This document shows positions 1 through 5,481 of a stretch of 5,481 nucleotides of DNA, one piece after another. The stretch lies in NCBI GenBank assembly GCA_903930085.1, contig CAIYXD010000061.1, positions 1 to 5,481 of the forward strand. Reading direction: 5' to 3'. Position numbers and translations under genes: made by a program. This DNA is from an uncultured Flavobacteriia bacterium (lineage in GTDB: Bacteria > Bacteroidota > Bacteroidia > Flavobacteriales_D > Crocinitomicaceae). Under the pieces are notes generated by a model. That model worked only from the letters and a program-made list of their open reading frames with translations. It ran no database searches and was not told the origin of the DNA. Positions within the stretch are counted from its first letter, which is position 1, and each line of letters opens with the position of its first letter.

Positions 1-4
1 AAAA

Positions 5-655
5 ATGAACGAATTAATCGAAAAAGTAAGGTCGCACGTCAAAGAAATTTTTCAAAACGATGCTACAGGTCACGATTGGTTTCATATTGATCGCGTGCAC
101 GCAATGGCTTGTCTTTTGCAGGAAAAAGAAGGAGGAAATCGATTGATAATTGAACTTTCTGCGCTACTTCACGATATTTCGGATCACAAAATGAATGGCG
201 GTAAATTAAACCATGGCGGAACGGTTGCCTTTGAATTATTGAAAAAATTAAGTTGTACGACTGAAATTGCCTTAGCCGTAAAGGAAATTGTGGATGGCGT
301 ATCCTATAAAGGTGCAAATGTTCCAGACGAAATGATACGTTTGGAAGGGAAAATTGTGCAGGATGCAGATCGTTTAGATGCAATTGGCGCAATTGGAATA
401 GCACGGGCTTTTGCATTTGGTGGAAATAAAAATCGCGCACTATATTTGCCAGATTTTAAGCCTAAAATGCATTCTTCATTTGAAGAGTATGCTACCGCAA
501 AAAGCCATACAATTAATCACTTTTACGAAAAATTATTACTTATAAAAGATAGGCTGCATACCGAAGCAGCGAAAGAAATTGGAAGTGAACGTCACGATTT
601 TATGGATATTTTCTTACAGCAGTTTTACAAAGAATGGCATATAATTAACCATTAA
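5..655 (+). CDS. HD-domain metal-dependent phosphohydrolase (YedJ-like)
   Basis: A 216-residue cytosolic protein of the HD superfamily, which uses bound divalent metals to hydrolyse phosphate esters of nucleotides or similar substrates. The metal-binding pattern is visible in order: H27 within HDWFHIDRV (residues 23-31), the H56-D57 pair in LLHDISDHK, and D120/D122 in the block QDADRLDAIGAIGIARAF (119-136), which is the hallmark of the YedJ-type subgroup. Length fits that subgroup (about 200-230 residues) and the protein appears complete. There is no signal peptide or membrane segment. The start at position 5 lies about 20 residues before the first conserved motif, as expected; only four bases precede it, so its promoter and upstream neighbour are not visible. 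The kinase gene begins 38 bp downstream on the same strand. The family assignment is firm. The physiological substrate cannot be read from the sequence, and members of this subgroup are mostly uncharacterised. Confidence 0.93.
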   Translation: MNELIEKVRSHVKEIFQNDATGHDWFHIDRVHAMACLLQEKEGGNRLIIELSALLHDISDHKMNGGKLNHGGTVAFELLKKLSCTTEIALAVKEIVDGVSYKGANVPDEMIRLEGKIVQDADRLDAIGAIGIARAFAFGGNKNRALYLPDFKPKMHSSFEEYATAKSHTINHFYEKLLLIKDRLHTEAAKEIGSERHDFMDIFLQQFYKEWHIINH

Positions 656-659
656 ACTC

Positions 660-671
660 TATTTTTACCCC
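660..671 (+). promoter_or_regulatory. Putative promoter -7-like element upstream of the ROK kinase gene
   Basis: The string TATTTTTACCCC starts five bases after the HD gene stop and ends 22 bases before the kinase ATG. It resembles the Bacteroidota sigma-ABfr -7 box (TAnnTTTG, often followed by a C-rich stretch), with A in place of the final G. The identical 12-mer occurs at 4780-4791 upstream of the peptidase gene, which supports a real signal. I could not find a convincing TTTG-type -33 box at the expected distance. If active, it would let the kinase-mannosidase pair be transcribed separately from the HD gene. Confidence 0.45.
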
Positions 672-693
672 CTAATTAGCAATTAAAACAAAT

Positions 694-1641
694 ATGATAG
701 ATTACTTGGCGCTAGGAATTGATATTGGTGGAACATCATCGGAATATGGATTGGTTACGCGCGACGGCGAAATAATTTACGAACGGGACTTTCCAACAAA
801 AGATTTTCCCTTGCCGGTGCAATTGATAGATGAAATTTATGCTGATTTAGAAAAACAAGGACTTTTAGAATCCATCATTGGTGTTGGAATTGGAGCACCA
901 AACGGGAATTATTTTACTGGAAATATTGAATACGCGCCAAATTTAGTTTGGAAAGGAATCATTCCGCTTGCTAAAATGTTTGAAGAAAAATTTAAAAAAC
1001 CAACCTTCTTGACCAACGACGCAAATGCTGCAGCGATGGGCGAAATGATTTTCGGAAACGCCCGAGATTTGAAAGATTTTGTAAGCATAACCTTGGGAAC
1101 AGGACTTGGGAGCGGAATTGTTGTAGATGGAAAAATTGTATACGGCCACGACGGATTTGCAGGAGAATTCGGACACATTCGAATGGTTCCAAACGGCAGA
1201 TTATGCGGATGTTCTCGCAAAGGTTGTTTGGAAACGTATTGCTCTTCCACTGGCGTTGTGAAAAGTATCCATGAATTAGAATCGATTAATAAATCTTTTT
1301 CTGCGCTAACTTTCATTGAAAACCCGACAGCTAAAGATGTCTTTGACTGGGCAGATCAAAATGATCTTTTCGCAAATGAAATTGTTGAATTTACTGCGCA
1401 AATGCTCGGTTCCGCTTTGGCAGATTTCGCATGTTTTTCTAGTCCAAAAGCATACGTACTTTTTGGTGGTATTGCCCAAAGTAAAATGAATTTCGCAAAA
1501 CGCGTGAAGCAGCACCTCGAAGATAATATCCTGGTTATTTACAAGAATAAAATTGACATTCGAATATCCACTTTGCACGACAAAAATGCTGCTGTTTTAG
1601 GCACTGCAGCGCATGTTTTTTGGGAAATTAATAAAAAATAA
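694..1641 (+). CDS. ROK-family sugar kinase (glucokinase/mannokinase type)
   Basis: A 315-residue cytosolic kinase that transfers phosphate from ATP to a hexose. All ROK signatures are present: phosphate-1 loop DIGGT (residues 10-14), catalytic base D109 in LTNDANAAAMGE, phosphate-2 loop LGTGLGSG (134-141), sugar-binding EFGH (158-161), the zinc site formed by H161 and the cysteines C171, C173 and C178 of CGCSRKGCLE (171-180), and the adenosine-side motif LFGGIAQ (256-262). The intact ExGH motif and zinc cluster indicate an active kinase rather than a ROK repressor, and no N-terminal helix-turn-helix is present. Length is normal for the family. The stop codon is one base from the mannosidase start, implying co-transcription and probable translational coupling. 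This makes mannose or glucose the likeliest substrate, but ROK sequence motifs alone do not separate glucokinase, mannokinase, fructokinase and amino-sugar kinases. Confidence 0.93.
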   Translation: MIDYLALGIDIGGTSSEYGLVTRDGEIIYERDFPTKDFPLPVQLIDEIYADLEKQGLLESIIGVGIGAPNGNYFTGNIEYAPNLVWKGIIPLAKMFEEKFKKPTFLTNDANAAAMGEMIFGNARDLKDFVSITLGTGLGSGIVVDGKIVYGHDGFAGEFGHIRMVPNGRLCGCSRKGCLETYCSSTGVVKSIHELESINKSFSALTFIENPTAKDVFDWADQNDLFANEIVEFTAQMLGSALADFACFSSPKAYVLFGGIAQSKMNFAKRVKQHLEDNILVIYKNKIDIRISTLHDKNAAVLGTAAHVFWEINKK

Positions 1642-1642
1642 T

Positions 1643-1705
1643 ATGTTCATACGTATACTACTAATCGCGCAACTTTCAATACATTTTGGAAACGTTGTTT
1701 TTGCG
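1643..1705 (+). other. Signal peptide of the GH92 mannosidase
   Basis: The first 21 residues hold one basic residue (R4), a hydrophobic stretch (ILLIAQL onward) and a VFA motif just before QVNG, fitting cleavage by signal peptidase I. No cysteine follows, so lipid anchoring is not expected, and the product is probably periplasmic or released. Using the alternative start at 1613 would add two lysines to the n-region without destroying the signal. Confidence 0.75.
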
Positions 1706-4700
1706 CAAGTAAACGGAATTGAAGCGCTTTCAAAAAGCCAGGAAATCCGCAAGAAATACATCGATTTTCAAACCATAAATTCCAAAAACAGTTCAAAAAG
1801 TTTATTTGTAGATCCATTTATTGGAACTGGTGGACACGGGCATACATTCCCAGGCGCTTCTGCTCCATTTGGAATGATGCAATTGAGCCCAGACACGCGC
1901 TACGAAGGTTGGGATGGTTGCTCGGGTTACCATTATTCGGATTCGATAATTTATGGTTTTAGCCACACACATCTTAGTGGAACTGGCGTGCCGGATTACA
2001 ACGATTTATTAATTATTCCGCAAAGTGGAAATGCTAAAATAACACCAGGATATAAAGATCCTAAAGGTTATGGATCGAAATTTTCGCATGAACAGGAAAA
2101 CGCATCTCCAGGTTATTACGAAGTGAAATTATTGGATGAAAATATTTCCGTTCGACTAACCGTTGCGGAACGTTCCGGTATGCATGAATATACATTTAAC
2201 ACTAAAAAAGGAAAAAAATATATCCTTATTGATCTTGATCATCGGGATAAACTATTGAATTACGCGTTAACAGTTAAAGATAAACATACGATATCCGGTG
2301 CGCGAATTTCTGCCGCATGGGCGAATGAACAACACTTTTATTTTTACTTGAAAACAAGTGTTCCGTATGAAAAAGCAAAACGGATTACAAAGGATGGAAA
2401 CCACAAATTACTCCTGGTATTTCCTGAAAAAACAACGACACTTTTACTTAAAGTTGGAATGTCTGCGGTAGACGAATTTGGTGCGCAAAAGAATCTTGAA
2501 AGTGAAATTAAAGATTGGGATTTTAACGCTGTTCGCGCGCAAACCGTTCGGAAATGGGAAGATGAATTAGGTAAAATTTCAATTCAAACAGACGACAAAG
2601 ACGTTCTTGTTAATTTTTATAGCGCTTTGTACCACACGATGATTCAACCAAATATTTTCAACGATACAGATGGACGTTACCGCGGAAGAGATAATCAAAT
2701 ACATACCATAACAGATGGGATTTCACAGTATACAGTTTTCTCGCTTTGGGATACGTATCGCGCAGCAAATCCTTTATATACCTTGATTCAACCGAAACGA
2801 ACAAATGAATTTATTCATACCTTTTTAAGACAATACGAACAAGGAGGAGATTTACCGGTTTGGGAACTCGCGGCTAACGAAACAGATTGTATGATTGGCT
2901 ACCACAGCGTTTCCGTTATTGCAGATGCATACATGAAAGGAATTCGTGGTTTCGATGCTGAAAAAGCACTTGCAGCAATGGTTTTTACTTCGAAAATTGA
3001 TGAACTTGGAAAAAAACAATTTCGAGAGAAAGGGTTTATTAGTTCAGGAGATGAACCAGAATCAGTATCCAAAACCTTGGAATACGCTTACAACGATTAT
3101 TGTATTGCAGAAATGGCAACTAGGTTAGGGAAAATGAATATCTATTCCGAATACTACAAAAGCAGCTTGAATTTTATCAATTTATTTGACCCTTCTACTA
3201 AATTCATGCGAGCAAGACGAGATGGCGCCTGGTATTCCCCATTTGCTCCAGCTGAAGTGAATTTCAATTACACAGAAGCAAATAGCTGGCAATATTCCCT
3301 TTACGCGCCACATGCAATTTATTTACTTAGGGAAATGATTGGCGGAAAGGATTCTCTTGAAAATTGGCTGGATAAATTATTTACAACAAATTCCGATTTG
3401 CTTGGAAGAGACCAAGCGGATATTACAGGCTTAATCGGTCAATATGCTCATGGAAACGAACCTTCGCACCACATGGCGTATTTGTATAATTATACCAATT
3501 CGAAATTCAAATCGGCTGAATATATTGATAAGATTCAACGGGAACTTTATACTCCAAAGCCGGATGGACTTTCTGGAAATGAAGATTGTGGTCAAATGTC
3601 AGCTTGGTATGTTTTAAGTGCTTTAGGAATGTATCAAATTGCGCCTGGTAATGCGTGGTATGAATTTGGAAGACCAATTATTGATGAAGCTATAATTCAA
3701 TTAGACAATAATAAAAACCTAAAAATTAAAGCTTTAAACAATTCAAAGAACAACAAGTATATTCAATCCATAACATTAAACGGAGCAGATTGGACAACTT
3801 TGGGAATGCATCATTCTTCTCTTTTAGCTGGCGGTGAACTTATCTTTGAAATGGGACCTGAACCAAGTGAAAAATCATTTTCTTCAGCATCATCCCCAAT
3901 TACAAAAGAAACTGTGTTGAATTTCGGGTTTACTCCTTCCCCATTTTTTCTAAGCGAAAATCGAATTTTTGACGATGTAACTAATGTGAAACTTGGTCAC
4001 CAAAATCCGATTAACCAAGAAAAAATTAAAATTGAATACCGAAACACTAAAGATACCAACCAGGTTTTTATTTACGCTTCTCCGATTTTAATTACAGAAA
4101 GTACAGAATTAGAAGCGCGCCAAGTTTCAACAATCGATTATGGTGGAAATAATTCGATGCCCGGGAGACATGTGTCCTTTAGTCCTTGGGTTAAGGCAGA
4201 TTTCATAAAACGCGACAAAACAGTTCAATTGACCTTAAAAAGTGACTATTCACACCAATATGCAGCATCCGGAAAAAACACGTTAATCGATGGCGTGCAA
4301 GGAGCAAATGAGTTTCGAACTGGCGATTACCAGGGTTTTTGGACGCAAGATTTAATGGCAGAAGTTACATTTGAATCGCCAAGAGTTTTAAAAGAAATTG
4401 GAATCAGTTGCCTACAAGACATGAAATCATGGATTTTTTATCCTTCCCAAATTGAAATTGAAATTTCTTACGATGGCATTAACTTCGAAAAACTTCCTGT
4501 TATAGCAACAATTCATCCTCTAGCTTCCTACTTCGATAGCCCTACTTCCATTCCAAATTACAGTTCGTATGTCGGCCCTACCAACAAGGATTTCTATCAA
4601 AAAACAAATTCCGACAAACCAATACTTGCATTTCGTTTGCGGGCAAAGAATTATGGAAAGTGTCCAGAATGGCATTTGGGAGCAAACAGTGAAACTTGGT

Positions 4701-4729
4701 TGTTTTCAGATGAACTAATTTTTAGGTAA
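1643..4729 (+). CDS. Secreted GH92 exo-alpha-mannosidase with C-terminal F5/8-type domain
   Basis: A 1028-residue glycoside hydrolase of family 92, whose characterised members are calcium-dependent inverting exo-alpha-mannosidases acting mainly on alpha-1,2-, 1,3- or 1,6-linked mannose of N-glycans and mannans. Residues 1-21 look like a signal peptide, with likely cleavage VFA|QVN; there is no lipobox cysteine. The N-terminal beta-sandwich (about 57-300) opens with DPFIGTGGHGH and includes FSHTHLSGTG (H108, H110). The helical barrel (about 305-745) contains LWDTYRAA (W369, D370), W407, MIGYH (417-421), the probable catalytic acid E545 in TEANSWQYS, HGNEPSHH (603-610) and GNEDCGQMS with probable base D648. 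A beta-rich chitobiase/hexosaminidase-like region (about 790-832) and an F5/8-type domain (about 865-1028; TGDYQGFW at 893-900) follow. No type IX secretion C-terminal domain is evident. The start at 1643, one base after the kinase stop, is preferred because it yields a standard signal peptide; an in-frame ATG at 1613 would add ten residues and overlap the kinase gene. Exact linkage specificity is unknown. Confidence 0.95.
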   Translation: MFIRILLIAQLSIHFGNVVFAQVNGIEALSKSQEIRKKYIDFQTINSKNSSKSLFVDPFIGTGGHGHTFPGASAPFGMMQLSPDTRYEGWDGCSGYHYSDSIIYGFSHTHLSGTGVPDYNDLLIIPQSGNAKITPGYKDPKGYGSKFSHEQENASPGYYEVKLLDENISVRLTVAERSGMHEYTFNTKKGKKYILIDLDHRDKLLNYALTVKDKHTISGARISAAWANEQHFYFYLKTSVPYEKAKRITKDGNHKLLLVFPEKTTTLLLKVGMSAVDEFGAQKNLESEIKDWDFNAVRAQTVRKWEDELGKISIQTDDKDVLVNFYSALYHTMIQPNIFNDTDGRYRGRDNQIHTITDGISQYTVFSLWDTYRAANPLYTLIQPKRTNEFIHTFLRQYEQGGDLPVWELAANETDCMIGYHSVSVIADAYMKGIRGFDAEKALAAMVFTSKIDELGKKQFREKGFISSGDEPESVSKTLEYAYNDYCIAEMATRLGKMNIYSEYYKSSLNFINLFDPSTKFMRARRDGAWYSPFAPAEVNFNYTEANSWQYSLYAPHAIYLLREMIGGKDSLENWLDKLFTTNSDLLGRDQADITGLIGQYAHGNEPSHHMAYLYNYTNSKFKSAEYIDKIQRELYTPKPDGLSGNEDCGQMSAWYVLSALGMYQIAPGNAWYEFGRPIIDEAIIQLDNNKNLKIKALNNSKNNKYIQSITLNGADWTTLGMHHSSLLAGGELIFEMGPEPSEKSFSSASSPITKETVLNFGFTPSPFFLSENRIFDDVTNVKLGHQNPINQEKIKIEYRNTKDTNQVFIYASPILITESTELEARQVSTIDYGGNNSMPGRHVSFSPWVKADFIKRDKTVQLTLKSDYSHQYAASGKNTLIDGVQGANEFRTGDYQGFWTQDLMAEVTFESPRVLKEIGISCLQDMKSWIFYPSQIEIEISYDGINFEKLPVIATIHPLASYFDSPTSIPNYSSYVGPTNKDFYQKTNSDKPILAFRLRAKNYGKCPEWHLGANSETWLFSDELIFR
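4010..4726 (+). other. Hexosaminidase-type C-terminal module of the GH92 protein
   Basis: Residues about 790-1028 lie beyond the GH92 barrel. A first beta-rich stretch (about 790-832, starting near KIKIEYRN) resembles chitobiase/hexosaminidase C-terminal or Fn3-associated repeats. The rest resembles an F5/8-type C (discoidin, CBM32-like) domain: TGDYQGFWTQDLMAEVTF (893-910), YDGINFEKL, and the closing block at 997-1028 with RAKNYG, PEWHLGA and WLFSDE. That closing block is what Bacteroidota GH20 beta-hexosaminidases commonly end with. The likely role is glycan or surface binding. The assignment rests on motif recall, not a profile search. Confidence 0.7.
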
Positions 4730-4737
4730 TTAATTAA

Positions 4738-4749
4738 AATCTATAGATT
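4738..4749. repeat. Perfect 12-bp palindrome downstream of the mannosidase gene
   Basis: AATCTATAGATT is its own reverse complement and begins nine bases after the mannosidase stop codon. It has no loop and no following T-tract, so it does not look like a terminator. It could be a dimeric regulator site about 30 bp upstream of the putative -7 box of the peptidase gene, or chance in AT-rich DNA. Confidence 0.4.
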
Positions 4750-4779
4750 AAAGCATAAAAATAATTGCAGAAAAGTATG

Positions 4780-4791
4780 TATTTTTACCCC
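4780..4791 (+). promoter_or_regulatory. Putative promoter -7-like element upstream of the S46 peptidase gene
   Basis: TATTTTTACCCC is identical to the element at 660-671 and approximates the Bacteroidota -7 consensus TAnnTTTG. It ends 30 bases before the peptidase ATG, leaving a short A-rich leader typical of the phylum. A TTG lies at 4765-4767, but its 12-base spacing is shorter than the usual 19-21, so the -33 box remains unidentified. Confidence 0.5.
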
Positions 4792-4821
4792 TCAAGTTTT
4801 AATAAAACCAAAAACAGAATA

Positions 4822-4884
4822 ATGAAACAATTTAAAATTAGTTTATTAGCCTTCGTTTTGATGATTGGCTCGTTTGCCAAAGCA
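4822..4884 (+). other. Signal peptide of the S46 peptidase
   Basis: The first 21 residues have basic K2 and K5, a hydrophobic core around ISLLAFVLMIG, and an AKA motif directly before DEGMW, fitting signal peptidase I cleavage. There is no lipobox. In S46 enzymes the free mature N-terminus lies close to this conserved motif. Confidence 0.85.
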
Positions 4885-5481
4885 GATGAAGGAATGTGGT
4901 TCTTGATGTTTATCGATCGTTTAAACCAACGCGATATGCAGAAAATGGGACTTCAGTTAACAGCGGAAGAAATTTATTCCATTAACAACCATTCTTTAAA
5001 AGATGCAATTGTTCAATTTAATGGCGGTTGTACGGCAGAAGTTATTTCAAAAGAAGGTTTATTATTAACCAATCACCACTGTGGTTACGATGCGATTGCT
5101 GAACTTTCAACGCCAGCTTCCAACTATTTGAAGAATGGCTACTGGGCTGCAACAAAGAAAGAAGAATTAAAGCCGAAAAGTTTGTACGTTCGTTTTTTCG
5201 TTCGTATGGACGATGTTTCTAAACGAATCCTTGCAAAAGTAAATGCAGGAATGACCGAATTAGAACGTGAAAAAGCAATCAACCAAGAAATTGCATTGAT
5301 TGAAAAAGAAAACAATGAAGGCGGAAAATATACCGTTTCTGTTCGTTCGTTCTTCCAAGGAAATGAATTCTATTATTTCGTTTACCAAGACTATAAAGAT
5401 GTTCGTTTGGTAGGAACACCTCCAGAAAATGTTGGGAAATTTGGTGGCGACACAGACAACTGGGAATGGCCAAGACATACA
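4822..5481 (+). CDS. S46 family dipeptidyl peptidase (DPP7/DPP11 type), 3' end outside window
   Basis: The first 220 residues of a secreted S46 serine exopeptidase, a family that removes dipeptides from peptide N-termini in the periplasm of Bacteroidota and some Proteobacteria. Residues 1-21 form a signal peptide (K2, K5, hydrophobic core, AKA) with likely cleavage before DEGMW, the conserved start of mature S46 enzymes. The block GGCTAEVISKEGLLLTNHHC (68-87) carries the catalytic histidine, H86 by family alignment, with C70 and C87 placed as the family's conserved cysteine pair. FGGDTDNWEWPRHT (207-220) is the next conserved block. The catalytic aspartate normally follows in TGDF, just past the window edge, and the serine and specificity residues lie several hundred residues further on. 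The family is usually about 700-720 residues, so roughly 30 percent is visible. DPP7 (hydrophobic P1) and DPP11 (Asp/Glu P1) cannot be distinguished here. The start fits both the signal peptide and the A-rich leader. Confidence 0.95.
   Translation, partial: MKQFKISLLAFVLMIGSFAKADEGMWFLMFIDRLNQRDMQKMGLQLTAEEIYSINNHSLKDAIVQFNGGCTAEVISKEGLLLTNHHCGYDAIAELSTPASNYLKNGYWAATKKEELKPKSLYVRFFVRMDDVSKRILAKVNAGMTELEREKAINQEIALIEKENNEGGKYTVSVRSFFQGNEFYYFVYQDYKDVRLVGTPPENVGKFGGDTDNWEWPRHT

Larger units (their letters stand above)
4730..4821 (+). other. Intergenic region between mannosidase and peptidase genes
   Basis: This 92-bp AT-rich gap separates the kinase-mannosidase pair from the S46 peptidase gene. 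It contains a perfect 12-bp palindrome, AATCTATAGATT (4738-4749), a promoter-like TATTTTTACCCC (4780-4791) and a short inverted repeat GTTTTA-A-TAAAAC (4796-4808) in the presumed leader. No GC-rich hairpin followed by a T-run is present, so no intrinsic terminator can be called. No small ORF or RNA gene is supported. Confidence 0.7.

Noticed and set aside
63..440. Minus-strand open frame of 125 codons inside the HD-domain gene
   Set aside because: It is antisense to a well-supported gene and its translation looks like a compositional shadow.
656..693. Gap between HD and kinase genes checked for a terminator or riboswitch
   Set aside because: The 38 bases hold only the promoter-like element and an A-rich leader, with no hairpin or room for a riboswitch.
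909..1316. Minus-strand open frame of 135 codons inside the ROK kinase gene
   Set aside because: It lies wholly antisense to a gene with all ROK motifs intact, and its translation shows no recognisable domain.
2946..3128. Plus-strand 60-codon frame inside the mannosidase gene
   Set aside because: It is in a different frame from the continuous GH92 reading frame and has no features of its own.
4600..4729. Type IX secretion C-terminal sorting domain on the mannosidase
   Set aside because: The protein ends directly with the F5/8-type block (SDELIFR), with no additional beta-rich sorting domain or its typical motifs after it.
4738..4749. Palindrome considered as a transcription terminator for the mannosidase gene
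   Set aside because: It has no loop, low GC content and no following run of T, so it would not form a stable intrinsic terminator.
5260..5478. Minus-strand open frames opposite the S46 peptidase gene
   Set aside because: The plus strand carries conserved S46 motifs across this interval, and the antisense translations are low-complexity and unrecognised.

Overview
The window reads as a stretch of chromosome from a member of the Bacteroidota, probably a Flavobacteriales-type environmental bacterium. The evidence is the AT-rich composition, A-rich leaders without clear Shine-Dalgarno sites, promoter-like TATTTTTACCCC elements resembling the Bacteroidota -7 box, and a gene set typical of that phylum (GH92 glycosidase, S46 dipeptidyl peptidase). 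The lineage is inferred, not proven. No mobile element, RNA gene, CRISPR array or tandem repeat was seen.

All four genes are on the + strand. (1) 5-655: an HD-domain metal-dependent phosphohydrolase of the YedJ type. (2) 694-1641: a ROK-family sugar kinase with complete phosphate, catalytic and zinc-binding motifs. (3) 1643-4729: a secreted GH92 exo-alpha-mannosidase of 1028 residues. Its C-terminus carries a chitobiase/hexosaminidase-like region followed by an F5/8-type (discoidin-like) domain of the kind usually seen on GH20 hexosaminidases. (4) 4822 to the window edge: the first 220 residues of a secreted S46 dipeptidyl peptidase (DPP7/DPP11 type), cut off by the end of the window.

The kinase and mannosidase genes are separated by one base and are almost certainly co-transcribed. 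The simplest reading is that the exported mannosidase releases mannose from glycans and the cytosolic kinase phosphorylates the imported sugar. The HD gene lies 38 bp upstream of the kinase and may or may not share its transcript. The peptidase gene follows a 92-bp gap that holds its own promoter-like element, so it is probably a separate unit. A glycoprotein-degradation theme (mannose trimming plus dipeptide release) is possible but rests only on adjacency.

Nothing here amounts to an undescribed system. The points most worth a second look are the GH92 C-terminal architecture, the kinase-mannosidase coupling, a possible substitution next to the GH92 catalytic base, and the identical TATTTTTACCCC element upstream of two genes.
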